Positions 36,487 to 45,830 of a DNA stretch of 64,000 bases are shown here, piece by piece. How positions within the stretch are numbered: position 1 is the stretch's first letter; every line of letters begins with the position of its first letter. Made by a program: the position numbers and the translations under genes. The stretch is from Methylobacterium sp. (GTDB lineage Bacteria; Pseudomonadota; Alphaproteobacteria; Rhizobiales; Beijerinckiaceae): assembly GCA_020253445.1 (NCBI GenBank), contig JADCBP010000003.1, positions 24,632 through 88,631 of the forward strand, given 5' to 3'. The notes under the pieces are model-generated. The model did no database searches. It saw nothing but the letters and a program-made list of their open reading frames with translations, and was not told the origin of the DNA.

Positions 36487-37365
36487 TTACGGCTCGACCT
36501 TCCGCCCCAATGAAAGCGTGTCGCTCGAAAGCACATTCTTCAAGACATCGAGATCGATGTGGGGCTGGATGAGCTTGCGAAAGGCCTTTTCCACCTGCTG
36601 GAATTCGTCGGCACAGCTTTCCGCTCGATCGGCGGGCAAGGCGCCGCGTTCAACGGCTTCCCTGAATACAGCAGGATTTGCGCCATAGGCGAGGCAGAGC
36701 GTGTTGTACATCCGCTGCAATGGCAGACTGTGCACATCGGCATGCTGCTTGTGATCGACGATGCGAAGCCTCTTGCGATTGAGGACCGAGAAATCGCGGA
36801 CGCCCGCTTCGTTCAGGTAGATGTAGATGATGCCTGCCATGAGTTGGGGCGTATCCTGCCGACCAAGGCTCAGCAGCATATAGGCTGCGAACTGATCGGC
36901 CGCATCCTCTTCCCGGCCAAAGATGGGGATGTCGAGATAATCGAAGAGGGCATGTCCGACCTCGTGCAGGAACACATCAATCATGGCGCCCATGATCGCG
37001 TGGTGTTCGCTCACCCATTCCGGGCGCTTCCAGCTTGCGGCACTTTCGAACACATATTCGATGTATTCATAACAGACCGTGACGGAATCCAGTTCGAACC
37101 AGGCATTGATCTCGCCATCACAACCCGCCGTGCGGATGGTCAGCGGCCGCGGCAGGCGAAAAGGGGACAGGAGCATCTGGATTCGTTCGAGGGCGCCCTT
37201 CTGCTTCAGCCTCTCGTAAAGGGCCCGATGCGCAGGGTTGGACGGTGCGCTGTAATCGATGAGAATCCGATTGGTTTCCGGCGCTTGTGCCAGAGAAACG
37301 CTTGCGAAAAAAGAAATGCCACCCAGCAGCACAATGATGCGCGCGAGCCTGCACATGCCGGTCAT
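36487..37365 (-). CDS. DUF4344 putative zinc metallopeptidase, secreted
   Basis: A 292-residue protein with an N-terminal signal peptide (hydrophobic core about 8-24, ending SLAQA). A zinc-protease motif HEVGHALFD lies near residue 131, with a possible third ligand region EEDAADQFAAY downstream. This pattern marks the DUF4344 family, whose substrates are not known. The start is set by GGAGGGA just upstream; a longer reading frame to 37572 lacks support. It stands alone: 467 bases separate it from the next gene, in which I see nothing else. Confidence 0.78.
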   Translation of the reverse strand: MTGMCRLARIIVLLGGISFFASVSLAQAPETNRILIDYSAPSNPAHRALYERLKQKGALERIQMLLSPFRLPRPLTIRTAGCDGEINAWFELDSVTVCYEYIEYVFESAASWKRPEWVSEHHAIMGAMIDVFLHEVGHALFDYLDIPIFGREEDAADQFAAYMLLSLGRQDTPQLMAGIIYIYLNEAGVRDFSVLNRKRLRIVDHKQHADVHSLPLQRMYNTLCLAYGANPAVFREAVERGALPADRAESCADEFQQVEKAFRKLIQPHIDLDVLKNVLSSDTLSLGRKVEP

Positions 37366-37832
37366 GTTGCGCTCCCTCCTGCTCAGGCCGGAAATGGTAG
37401 ATGAGCGACGATAATCATCAAGGCAAAACTGCCAAAAAGGTTCGTTTCCAAAGGAGAAGCCGGTCCCTGCCTGATCTTCCCTTCCGGCAAATTCGGATTT
37501 ACCCCTTTTCCCGTGTCGACGGAGGAGCGAATTGACACTTCCGCGCCGACCGATACCTTGGTCCGACGGCATCCTTCGGTAAGGTGCTCTCCTGGGGCAA
37601 ACCCGAGATGTTGTTCATGGTCTGCCCCTTGCGGCATTGCCGCTTGCGTCGCCGGGTGGCGAAGCACGCGCCGCAAGATAGAGCTTCCAAATCCGGTATG
37701 GGCAGCCCGCTGCCAACCGGGCGCCGAACGAGGCCCGCCAACGAGAGTTGAGGGGATCATGAGCGAGGTTGCTGAGTTCAGGCATGGGGTCGCGCCAGGC
37801 TGGGATGTCAATGGAAAATCGGGGTCAAGTAT

Positions 37833-39482
37833 TTGTCGCTGAAGGCTGATACCCGCCGCGTGGTGATGCTGCAGTCGTTTTCAGGTATAGGCCTGATGAT
37901 TGGCACGCTATTCTTCGCCGCATCGTTGACTCCGAGCCTGGTGCCGCGATCGCCCGTCATCCAGGGGCTGCTGGGCGGCTTCTGCTTGGTTGCCGGCTAC
38001 GGGACGGGGGTTCTTCTCCGCAGCCTCTGGCTTTGGCTTGAATTGCCGGTTTTCGAGGGGCGGGTCCGTGCGTTCGGCAATGGGCTGGCGATCCTTGCCT
38101 GCACCGGTGCGAGCGCTCTGGCGTTATGGTGGGCCTCTGGATGGCAGAACCGGCTCCGAGCCCTGATGGACATGCCGCCCGTGGATGGCGGCAGTTCCCT
38201 GTTTATCGCGGGGCTTGCCTTCGGTTTGTTCCTTGTGCTGCTTCTGATCGGGCGATTGATCCGGTTTACGGCGCAAAGCCTCACATTCCGCCTTGGACGC
38301 CTTGTTCCGGGCCCGCAGGCGGCCTTGTTCGGTATCGCACTCACTGCGGCGCTTTTCTGGATGATCGGGAACGGCGTGCTCGCCGCCAGCGCCCTGCGCC
38401 TGCTCGACGCTTCCTACCAGAAGCTCAATGCGCTCTTCGAGGAAGCGAGTCCGCAGCCAACGGAGGCCTACAAGACCGGAGGCCCCGGTTCGCTGGTTGC
38501 CTGGCTGGGCCTGGGGCGTGCCGGGCGGGAATTTGTTTCCTCCGGCCCGAATGCCATGCGGATTTCCGAGCTTTCAGGTTTGACTGCGCGCGAACCCTTG
38601 CGGGTCTATGTCGGGCTCAATTCAGCTGAAAATCCCGTTGCGCGCGCGGAGCTGGCGCTGGCCGAGCTGATCCGCATCGGGGCATTCGACAGGGCGAACC
38701 TCGTCATCGTCACGCCCACCGGCACAGGCTGGGTCGATCCAGAGAGCCAGACCGCACTTGAGCATGTTCTTCGCGGTGATGTCGCGACTGTTTCAGTGCA
38801 GTATTCCTATCTGGCGAGCTGGATTGCGTTGCTGACCGAGCCGGCCTATGGCGCGGAGACGGCACGCGCCGTGTTCGCTGCCGTTTACGGGCACTGGACG
38901 CGCTTGCCGAGCGAGAGCCGCCCCCGCCTTTTCCTTCATGGCCTGAGCCTTGGTGCCTATAATTCCGATCTCAGTCATGATCTCCATCAGGTGATCGCCG
39001 ATCCCTATGCGGGTGCCTTGTGGGCCGGTCCACCTTTCGCGAGCCAGACTTGGCGCAACATCACCGCGAACCGGAATGCCGGAAGTCCAGCCTGGCTGCC
39101 GCGGTTCCGCGATGGCTCCGTCATCCGCTTCACCGCCCAACAGAACCATCTCGGCGATTCCCATAAGCCCTGGGGACCGTATCGCATCATCTTCCTGCAA
39201 TATGCGAGCGATGCGATTGTCTTCTACGATCCGCGTTCACTCTGGCGACGCCCCGCATGGATGGCGCAGCCGATGGGACCGGATGTTTCACCCGATTTCG
39301 TATGGATCCCGATCGTTACGTTCCTCCAGCTGACATTCGACGTCATGCTGGCCACCCTGCCGCCGAAAGGCCACGGGCATGTGTATGCCTTTCCGCATTA
39401 CGTCGATGCATGGGCATCGCTCACCGACGCGCCGGGCTGGACAGCCCAAGGCCTTGAAAGGCTGAAGCGAAGCGGCCCGTAA
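37833..39482 (+). CDS. Membrane-anchored alpha/beta hydrolase (Abhydrolase_9 type)
   Basis: A 549-residue protein with four or five membrane spans in the first 190 residues and a soluble alpha/beta-hydrolase domain after it. The nucleophile motif is LHGLSLGAYNS (GLSLGA). This layout matches the family with an Abhydrolase_9 N-terminal membrane domain. Its reaction is unknown. The TTG at 37833 has GGGGTC 6 bases upstream; an ATG at 37866 is the alternative. It is not clearly linked to neighbours. Confidence 0.8.
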   Translation: MSLKADTRRVVMLQSFSGIGLMIGTLFFAASLTPSLVPRSPVIQGLLGGFCLVAGYGTGVLLRSLWLWLELPVFEGRVRAFGNGLAILACTGASALALWWASGWQNRLRALMDMPPVDGGSSLFIAGLAFGLFLVLLLIGRLIRFTAQSLTFRLGRLVPGPQAALFGIALTAALFWMIGNGVLAASALRLLDASYQKLNALFEEASPQPTEAYKTGGPGSLVAWLGLGRAGREFVSSGPNAMRISELSGLTAREPLRVYVGLNSAENPVARAELALAELIRIGAFDRANLVIVTPTGTGWVDPESQTALEHVLRGDVATVSVQYSYLASWIALLTEPAYGAETARAVFAAVYGHWTRLPSESRPRLFLHGLSLGAYNSDLSHDLHQVIADPYAGALWAGPPFASQTWRNITANRNAGSPAWLPRFRDGSVIRFTAQQNHLGDSHKPWGPYRIIFLQYASDAIVFYDPRSLWRRPAWMAQPMGPDVSPDFVWIPIVTFLQLTFDVMLATLPPKGHGHVYAFPHYVDAWASLTDAPGWTAQGLERLKRSGP

Positions 39483-39841
39483 GGCGGGTCGCTCCCTTGA
39501 AACTCCGTTGGCTGGCACGGGTGCCTGAAGGCTGATGACGGCGCGGGAGATCTTGCGGTGGGGACGAACAGACGTATTCGTCTGGCGAATTGGACTTTTG
39601 GATTGCCCGCGAGCACCTGAAGCGACGTCACCCATTCCGGGTTTGGCGAGGTCGCGAGGTTTCGGATGGGCCGGACGGGCCGAACGGAGATCTTGAGGGG
39701 GCGAGGAGACCGGCAGAGCCATCCGTGGCTGCAAGATCGAGTTCCGCTGCGAGGTTGGCCGCAGGCTGAACAAGCGTGTCGAGAATTCGCTTCGCGGATC
39801 TTCGGTTCAACCGGGAACGAAACCTGACATCCGGGCCGGCA

Positions 39842-39925
39842 TTCAAGCAGCGGCGCGCCGCGGCTCCGGCCGGGTGGAGTCAACCTTGCGCGGCCTGATC
39901 CAGGCCGGGGCAGGGGACCTTTCAG
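39842..39925. repeat. Dispersed intergenic repeat, copy 2
   Basis: This stretch repeats the pattern of 9912-9998 (TTCAAG, GTCAAC, TGCGCGGCCTGATCCA, GGGGAC). It lies in a 623-base space (39483-40105) between the hydrolase gene and the convergent GntR gene. I see no gene in that space; the open frames there are short or rich in Pro/Arg shadows. Confidence 0.5.
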
Positions 39926-40105
39926 GACTTTTCCGGTCTGTCCGGCAGCACCGTCAGGTTGCTTCTGTGGCTGAAGCATTCGCATCCACGCCGCCCGATG
40001 CGGCGATGATGAGAGACCAGAGTCGGTCAGGCCCTTCCGCCGTAGCCGCCCGGGCGAGTTCCGCTCGCCAATTGACCTGCCACTGAGATTTTCCTCCACG
40101 CGGAG

Positions 40106-40771
40106 TTAGAGTCCGGCCCTGACGTCGATCACGCGCAACAACCCCTGCCGAACCGTTTCGATGTGCTGAGCGAGAAAGCGGCAGGCCTCATCACCTTTCC
40201 TGGCCCGGCACAGAGCGATCAGTTCGGCGTGTTCCTTTTCAGCCGTATCCATTGCAGCGGTGTTCGACAGCTGGAGGCGGGTGTAGCGGTCGCTGGTTTG
40301 GAGAAGGCCGGCAACGATGGCTTGCGAGCGAGGCTGGGAGGCGCGCGAATAGAGCGCAAGGTGGAACTCGGCGTTGATCTCGCCCCATTCACGGATATTG
40401 CGCGTCGCGATCGAGTTCCGGAAGCGTGTCTGGATGCTCTCGAGCTGGTCAAAGTCGGATGAATCGAGCAGCGGCAACGAATGTGCCAGCAGGCGTGGTT
40501 CGAGGATGGCCCTCAGGTCAAAGACATCGTTGATTTCTTCCAGCGAAAGCTCGGACACGACCGCGCCCTTGTGCGGCGCGATGCGAACAAGTCCTTCTGC
40601 CTCCAGCTGGAACAGCGCTTCACGAACCGGAATGCGGCTGACATTGTAGGTTTCGGCGAGGGCATCCTGGCGCAACTGCGTCCCTGCGACATGCACTCCG
40701 GCGAGGATCGACTGTCGTAACTGGTCCACGATCAGCGCGGACAATGTCCGGTGAGCTATGCGCCGATTCAT
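40106..40771 (-). CDS. GntR-family regulator of the FadR/FCD type
   Basis: A 221-residue regulator with a winged helix-turn-helix (residues 8-75, ETYNVSRIPVREALFQLEAEGL) and an FCD ligand domain with the metal-type residues in DLRAILEP and FHLALY. It is divergent from the TRAP transporter operon and probably represses it in response to an organic acid. The start at 40771 has GGGGATC upstream; ATGs at 40783 and 40786 are alternatives. A much longer in-frame reading upstream runs into the transporter gene and is not real. Confidence 0.87.
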   Translation of the reverse strand: MNRRIAHRTLSALIVDQLRQSILAGVHVAGTQLRQDALAETYNVSRIPVREALFQLEAEGLVRIAPHKGAVVSELSLEEINDVFDLRAILEPRLLAHSLPLLDSSDFDQLESIQTRFRNSIATRNIREWGEINAEFHLALYSRASQPRSQAIVAGLLQTSDRYTRLQLSNTAAMDTAEKEHAELIALCRARKGDEACRFLAQHIETVRQGLLRVIDVRAGL

Positions 40772-40867
40772 CTTGATCCCCATCATCGAGTGGCATGCCC
40801 GACCGTCATTCCCGGGCACCGGCATCGCCCCACCTGGCCTGCAAGAGCAATCCCAGGGGAACGCTAT

Positions 40868-40895
40868 TTGACAGCCTGATTTTATACAATATACT
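40868..40895 (+). promoter_or_regulatory. TRAP operon promoter
   Basis: TTGACA at 40868-40873 and TATACT at 40890-40895, spaced 16 bases. The AT-rich stretch TTTATACAATATAC between and over them has the TTGTAT/ATACAA half-sites expected for a FadR-type GntR site. It lies 36 bases before the first TRAP gene and faces the GntR gene. Confidence 0.6.
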
Positions 40896-40930
40896 TTAGT
40901 TTGAGTTGTCGCTGGGAGAGCACGGCTTCG

Positions 40931-41554
40931 ATGGTCACGGATGCGGCTTCTGCGGCGAGCCCTCGCCTTGTCTTTCGGGGTATCATGTGGGTTTCCGGCA
41001 GGCTGCTGGCAGCCGAGCGCATTCTTGTCGCGGGGCTCATGGCTCTGTTGACTGGCCTGATCTTGCTGAACGTTGTCACTCGTTATACCCGTATTCCGCT
41101 CTACTGGATCGACGAAGCTGCGGTCTATTCGGTCGTGTTCCTCACCTTTGTCGGCGCGTCCGCGATGACGCGGCTGAGGATGGATTTTGCCGTCACGATG
41201 CTGACCGAGCGATTTTCGGAGCGATGGGTCGGTGTTGCAAAGGTGATTTCGACCTTCATCGTTCTCCTGTTCGGCCTTTTTCTGATCTGGATGTGCGTGC
41301 TTTGGCTTGATCCGGTCGGCATCGCCCGCGCCGGGTTCGATGCGCGAAAATTCTCCAGCGAGACCTTCAATTTCATCTACACCGAGCGGACTCAGACGCT
41401 GAACTGGCCGCTCTGGATGCTCTACATGATCATGCCGTTTTTCGCCGTCTGCATGACAATACACAGTGTTGCCAACCTGCTTGAAGAGCTTGGCCTTGTT
41501 CCGCGCGAACAACACGCCAACTTCCTTCAGTCCAACCTGGAAGGCATCAATTGA
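40931..41554 (+). CDS. TRAP transporter small membrane subunit (DctQ-type)
   Basis: A 207-residue protein with four hydrophobic spans and the family pattern WIDEAAVYSVVFLTFVGASAMTRL (split across the second span). It forms the membrane part of a TRAP importer with the next gene. The start at 40931 is chosen by length; ATG at 40985 would also include all spans. Confidence 0.88.
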   Translation: MVTDAASAASPRLVFRGIMWVSGRLLAAERILVAGLMALLTGLILLNVVTRYTRIPLYWIDEAAVYSVVFLTFVGASAMTRLRMDFAVTMLTERFSERWVGVAKVISTFIVLLFGLFLIWMCVLWLDPVGIARAGFDARKFSSETFNFIYTERTQTLNWPLWMLYMIMPFFAVCMTIHSVANLLEELGLVPREQHANFLQSNLEGIN

Positions 41555-41555
41555 C

Positions 41556-42821
41556 ATGCTGACCGGCGCGACGCTGTTGGTGGTCATGCTTGTTGGCGTG
41601 CCGATCGGGCTTTGCCTTTGCATTGCGGGCATTGCTTTCGTGGTGGCCTCCGGCAATCCGATTCTGTTCCAGTCCTATCCCTTGCAGATGTTCGGCGGGG
41701 TTGACAGCTACGGGCTGATTGCGATTCCGCTGTTCATTCTGATCGGGGAGATCATGAACGGCGGCGGCATAACGCGGCGCATCGTCGATCTGGCCATGGC
41801 GTTTGTCGGCGCGCTCAAGGGTGGGCTCGCCTATGTCAACATCCTCGCCAACATGTTCGTGGCCTCCATCCTGGGCTCAGCCACGGCCCAGGTCGCGATC
41901 ATGTCGCAGATCATGGTCCCGGAGATGGAAAAGCAGGGCTATGACAAGGATTTTGCGGCTGGGCTGACAGCCTATGGCGGCATGCTGGGGCCGATCATTC
42001 CGCCTTCCGTGATGTTTGTCGTCTACAGCGTGATGGCGCAGATTTCGGTCAGCGACATGTTGGTCGCGGGTATCCTGCCAGGGCTCATTCTCACGGGCCT
42101 GTTCTTCGGCGTGATTGCCCTCCTGGGGTTCGTCTACAACTATCCCCGGGCCCTTGAGCAGACGCCACGGGAGAGGGTTCTGACCATCCTCCGGGCTGCG
42201 CCGACCATGCTGATCCCGATCATTATTGTCGGGTCGATCCTGACCGGTCTCGCCAATGCAACCGAATCTGCCGCCGTCGGAGCCGTCGCAGCAGCCCTGA
42301 TCGGCAGGTACTGGACGAAAGAACTGAAATTTTCCCGTCTGCCGCAAATGATGCTTCGGGCCGGGATCTATTCGGCGATCGTGCTGTTTCTGGTGGCAGC
42401 TGCGGCGGTTTTCTCGTGGGTGCTGATCTATGGAAAAGTTCCGCAGGCAACGGCTGCGTGGGTGCAGACCGTCGCCAAGGATCCGGTCAGTTTCATGTTG
42501 CTCACCAACGTCATTCTGTTGGTGATCGGGACGGTCATTGACGGCATTCCGGGGTTGATCATGACGGTGCCGATCCTGTTGCCGATAGCAACCGAAATCT
42601 ACGGGATTGATCCCCGCCATTTCGGCGTGGTCGTTGTCATCAACCTGGTACTGGGTTTGCTGTCGCCGCCAGTCGGCCTGTGCTTCTTTGTTGCCGCCGC
42701 TGTGACAGGCGCAAAAGCCGGGCGGATGTTCATGGTGACCCTTCCATTCTTTGGCGTGGCCTGTTTGCTGCTCATCCTGCTCTCCGTTTACCCGTGGTTG
42801 TCGCTCGCCCTGTTGAAATGA
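41556..42821 (+). CDS. TRAP transporter large membrane subunit (DctM-type)
   Basis: A 421-residue integral membrane protein with about twelve spans. Conserved features are AIPLFILIGEIM, GGMLGPIIPPSVMFVVYSV and the C-terminal LGLLSPPVGLCFFVAAAV. It carries out sodium-coupled uptake with the small subunit and the binding protein. It starts one base after the small subunit gene ends. Confidence 0.92.
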   Translation: MLTGATLLVVMLVGVPIGLCLCIAGIAFVVASGNPILFQSYPLQMFGGVDSYGLIAIPLFILIGEIMNGGGITRRIVDLAMAFVGALKGGLAYVNILANMFVASILGSATAQVAIMSQIMVPEMEKQGYDKDFAAGLTAYGGMLGPIIPPSVMFVVYSVMAQISVSDMLVAGILPGLILTGLFFGVIALLGFVYNYPRALEQTPRERVLTILRAAPTMLIPIIIVGSILTGLANATESAAVGAVAAALIGRYWTKELKFSRLPQMMLRAGIYSAIVLFLVAAAAVFSWVLIYGKVPQATAAWVQTVAKDPVSFMLLTNVILLVIGTVIDGIPGLIMTVPILLPIATEIYGIDPRHFGVVVVINLVLGLLSPPVGLCFFVAAAVTGAKAGRMFMVTLPFFGVACLLLILLSVYPWLSLALLK

Positions 42822-42849
42822 ACCTCAAGACAAAACCAGGAGGAATATC

Positions 42850-43833
42850 ATGACATTGTCCCGCCGCCAGATTCTCGCAGTCGGCGCCTCGCTGCCACTT
42901 GCCGCTCCCTCGCTGGCGCTTGCTCAGGCAAAGGAGTTCCGGCTCGGCATCATCACGCCGGTTGGCCATTCCTGGAACAAGGCCGCGCTTGCGCTGGGAG
43001 AAAAGCTCAAGGCTGCCACCAATGGTCGCCTGACGATGACGGTGTTCCATTCGGGCCAACTTGGAAACGAATCGGCCATGATGCAGCAGCTTCAGTCGGG
43101 TGCGCTTGACATGGGCTTCATCCAGGCTGCCGAACTTGGCTCGCGCGTTCCGCATCTGGCCGCGATCAACGCTCCCTATCTGGTGCGTTCAACACCGGCA
43201 GTCGCCAAGTTTGTGCGTCATCCGGAGGTGGTGAAGCTGTTCGATGTGCTCCCGAGCGAGACAGGCACGATCGGCCTGGGCTGGGGCATCACCGGGATGC
43301 GCGCGATCTTCTCTTCGAGGGATCTGCAATCGCTCGCGGACATCAAGGGCATGAAGCTGCGGATCAATCCGACCCCCGTTTATCGGGACTTTTACCAGCT
43401 GCTTGGCGCCGCCCCGACGCCGATCCCGACGCCACAGGTTTACGATGCAATGGCCAATGGGCAGGTGGATGGGCTGGAGGCTGATCTGGAGTTTTCCTGG
43501 AACCAGCGGTTCGACAAGGTTTCCAAGGTCATCCTGCAGATGAATGCGGTTTTCATGCCGTTTGCCGCCCTCGTTTCAGGCCGCGTCTGGCAGACGCTGC
43601 CGGCGGCGGACAAGGAGATCATCACGAGAATGGTGAAAGAGACCCTGGATACCCAGATCGACAGCCTTGCCGGCGATGAGCCGAACCTGATCGAAAACTT
43701 CAAGAAGGCACCGATTCCGATCCGTCAGGTGGCGGTCGCGGATACCGAGGCCGTCATTGCCGAGTTCGACAAGATCTGGATGCCGAAAGCTCCAGTCATC
43801 GCGAGCCTGCGCAAGCTGGGTGCCTCAATCTAG
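42850..43833 (+). CDS. TRAP transporter substrate-binding protein (DctP-type)
   Basis: A 327-residue periplasmic protein with a signal peptide of about 25 residues (LSRRQILAVG, ending LALAQA; a Tat-like RR is present). The DctP family arginine expected for carboxylate binding is in KLRINPTPVYRDF, and the dimer/ligand region includes QVDGLEADLEF. AGGAGG upstream. Ligand probably an organic acid, with the LDH2-type gene downstream as a hint toward a hydroxy or keto acid. Confidence 0.9.
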   Translation: MTLSRRQILAVGASLPLAAPSLALAQAKEFRLGIITPVGHSWNKAALALGEKLKAATNGRLTMTVFHSGQLGNESAMMQQLQSGALDMGFIQAAELGSRVPHLAAINAPYLVRSTPAVAKFVRHPEVVKLFDVLPSETGTIGLGWGITGMRAIFSSRDLQSLADIKGMKLRINPTPVYRDFYQLLGAAPTPIPTPQVYDAMANGQVDGLEADLEFSWNQRFDKVSKVILQMNAVFMPFAALVSGRVWQTLPAADKEIITRMVKETLDTQIDSLAGDEPNLIENFKKAPIPIRQVAVADTEAVIAEFDKIWMPKAPVIASLRKLGASI

Positions 43834-43845
43834 CAAACCGGGAGA

Positions 43846-43879
43846 GAGCGCGCTGCCGCCGCGCGCGGCGGCGCGCTCA
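43846..43879 (+). terminator. Strong GC hairpin after the TRAP operon
   Basis: GAGCGCGC-T-GCCGCCGC and GCGGCGGCGCGCTC form a long stem 12 bases after the binding-protein stop. There is no T-run. Probably ends or stabilises the TRAP message. Confidence 0.5.
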
Positions 43880-43894
43880 AGCGTTGGAAAACCA

Positions 43895-44107
43895 ATGAAC
43901 CACAACGTTTTCTGGGTGGCGGCCCTCTTGCCGGCCCTCTTGCCGGCTCTCTTGCCGGCCCTGATGACGCGCTGCCGGGCCGATCGCTCTTCCGACTTTG
44001 GTGCCTTGACGCGCAAGGGCAAGGAGTGGGTTGCGGCCGGCGTGGCTGGCGTGGTCCATTGCGGCTCGACGAGGGCTGGCCTCTTCTCACCGACGAGCAA
44101 CGCATGA
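43895..44107 (+). CDS. Short open frame with Leu-Leu-Pro-Ala repeats, uncertain
   Basis: A 70-codon frame opens MNHNVFWVAA and continues with three repeats of LLPA encoded by 12-base tandem repeats (about 43922-43962, CTCTTGCCGGCC units). It has no clear ribosome site. It could be a small membrane peptide or just a repeat tract in non-coding DNA. The 250 bases after it, up to 44354, show no gene. Confidence 0.25.
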   Translation: MNHNVFWVAALLPALLPALLPALMTRCRADRSSDFGALTRKGKEWVAAGVAGVVHCGSTRAGLFSPTSNA

Positions 44108-44354
44108 CGGGCGTCGAGGCGCTGGTGGGTGCAGGGCTGTGGGTGATCGTTGGAACCGATGCCCGGAACCCGATGCGGACCGCTGAACAAAGCCCGTGAC
44201 GTTATTCACCACAGCCTCACGGATCGAATCCGGATGGCCTGTGCCCATTTCGCGAAGGGGATAACCCCCTAACATTTCACCTTCGGCAAATCAGCTCGTG
44301 AAGCTGTAGCCATTTTCCGATAGGCGGCGGGCCTTGGTACACTCTCCAACCACG

Positions 44355-45368
44355 ATGATGACGATTGCCGAGGTGGAGGATTTCGCTTTCCGGATCCTTC
44401 GCGACAACGGCTTGGCGGATCATCAGGCTGGTCCGATTGCGCGGGCAATGGCCGTCACCGAGGCTGCCGGTTCTCACTCGCACGGACTTTACAGGCTGAT
44501 CGGCTATGTCGGCAGCATTCGCAGCGGGCGGGTCAACGTATTGGCGCGGCCACGGTGCGAGCGCATCGCCAGCAGCTTCATCCGCGTTGATGGCGATAAC
44601 GGCTTTGCCCCGGCGGCCCATTCCATCGGGTTGACCGCCTTGATCGAGGCCGCCGAAACCAATGGAATTGCCGCACTCGCGCTGACCAACTGCTATCATT
44701 TCTCGGCTCTTTGGCATGATCTTGACCCAATCGTTGCGGCGGGGCTTGCATGCTGGGCTTTCACGATCGGACAATGCATCGTGGCACCGCATGGCGGCAC
44801 GCATCGACTCATGGGCACGAACCCGATTGCCTTTGGCTGGCCAAGAAAGGGCCAGCGCCCCTTCGTTTTCGATTTCGCAACCAGCGTGGTGGCGCGTGGT
44901 GAAATCGAGCTGATGAGCCGTGCCGGAAAAATGCTGCCGCAGGGATGGGGCATTGATGCCTCCGGCGAGCCGACACGCGACCCTCAGGCCGCTCTGGCCG
45001 GAGCGCTGCTGCCCTTCGGCGGCTACAAGGGATCAGCCCTGGCCATGATGGTGGAGTTGCTGGCCGGACCGCTGATCGGCGAGCCCACAAGCCGGCAGGC
45101 CGCTGCATTGGACAATGGCGATGGCGGCCCGCCATTGGGCGGGGAATTGCTGATCGCCATGAGCCCGGCATTGTTCAACTCCGGTTTGGCCAACGATTGG
45201 CAGCAGCAGGCCGAAAACTTCTTTGCCGATGCGCGCACGCAACCCGGCATTCGATTGCCGTCCGATCGCCGCCACGCTGCCCGCCAGCGCAGTGAGGAAG
45301 AAGGGATCAGCGTGCCGAATGCGCTGCTGGACGAGCTGAGAAAACTGTCTCCTCGCGATGATTCCTGA
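44355..45368 (+). CDS. LDH2/MDH2-family dehydrogenase, second copy
   Basis: A 337-residue NAD(P)-dependent oxidoreductase of the malate/L-lactate dehydrogenase 2 family. Family marks are GSHSHGLYRLIGYV (about 43-56), GGTHRLMGTNPIAFGWP and GGYKGSALAMMVELLAG. The SHGLYR form is closer to keto-imine or 2-oxo acid reductases (DpkA-like) than to the ComC-type copy at 25983. It lies downstream of the TRAP genes, separated by about 520 bases, and may act on the imported acid. ATG at 44355 chosen over a TTG at 44334. Confidence 0.78.
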   Translation: MMTIAEVEDFAFRILRDNGLADHQAGPIARAMAVTEAAGSHSHGLYRLIGYVGSIRSGRVNVLARPRCERIASSFIRVDGDNGFAPAAHSIGLTALIEAAETNGIAALALTNCYHFSALWHDLDPIVAAGLACWAFTIGQCIVAPHGGTHRLMGTNPIAFGWPRKGQRPFVFDFATSVVARGEIELMSRAGKMLPQGWGIDASGEPTRDPQAALAGALLPFGGYKGSALAMMVELLAGPLIGEPTSRQAAALDNGDGGPPLGGELLIAMSPALFNSGLANDWQQQAENFFADARTQPGIRLPSDRRHAARQRSEEEGISVPNALLDELRKLSPRDDS

Positions 45369-45399
45369 CCTTTCGGAATGCCGTTACAATTCGCCAGAC

Positions 45400-45540
45400 G
45401 CCGCTTGGCCTGGTTCCATGCGTTCTCGATGCCGCGCTCGTGCAGCTGGTCCTCGACTTTGCTCAGCGCGAGCGCATGGCGGACATGCCTCCGGACCACG
45501 AGGCGGATGATCTCGGGGCTGTTCTTGAAAACCCGAAGGC
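45400..45540 (-). pseudogene. IS6-family transposase N-terminal remnant
   Basis: The minus-strand frame reads RVFKNSPEIIRLVVRRHVRHALALSK, then VEDQLHERGIENAWNQ. This matches the start of IS6-family transposases (theme FPPEII...VR..L.LR.VE.L..ERGI). Only about 45 residues remain. It sits at the end of the LDH2 gene. Non-functional. Confidence 0.55.
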
Positions 45541-45830
45541 GCGGTTGTTCAACAAGGAGCCGACGGCAGCGGCGTGTGCCCCGGCGGTATCCCGATTTTC
45601 TTCTGAGCCCCGATTGACCCAAACGCGATGGCATCCTTCGCGTAAGGCGCGGCCAGCAGATTGGGGGCTGAGCTCTGCATCGCGGGCGTATGGCCGATCT
45701 TGGAAAGCTCCGCTGCAAATCCTGAAAACCGGCGATTCAGGATCAGAATTTTCTATCGGCGCAATCAAAACAACATCCGGTTTTTCCAAATTCACCTTAT
45801 TCAGCCTGCGCAAGCATTCGAACCTTCAGA

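Noticed and set aside
39398..40099. A 233-codon minus-strand frame in the gap after the hydrolase gene
   Set aside because: Arg, Pro and Ser rich, overlaps the end of the hydrolase gene, no ribosome site or family likeness.
40106..41656. A 516-codon reading of the GntR gene
   Set aside because: The extra 295 residues lie antisense to the TRAP small subunit. The real start is near 40771, where the helix-turn-helix domain begins.
44087..44275. A 62-codon minus-strand frame before the LDH2 gene
   Set aside because: No ribosome site, no family likeness, and it overlaps another weak frame. Treated as non-coding.
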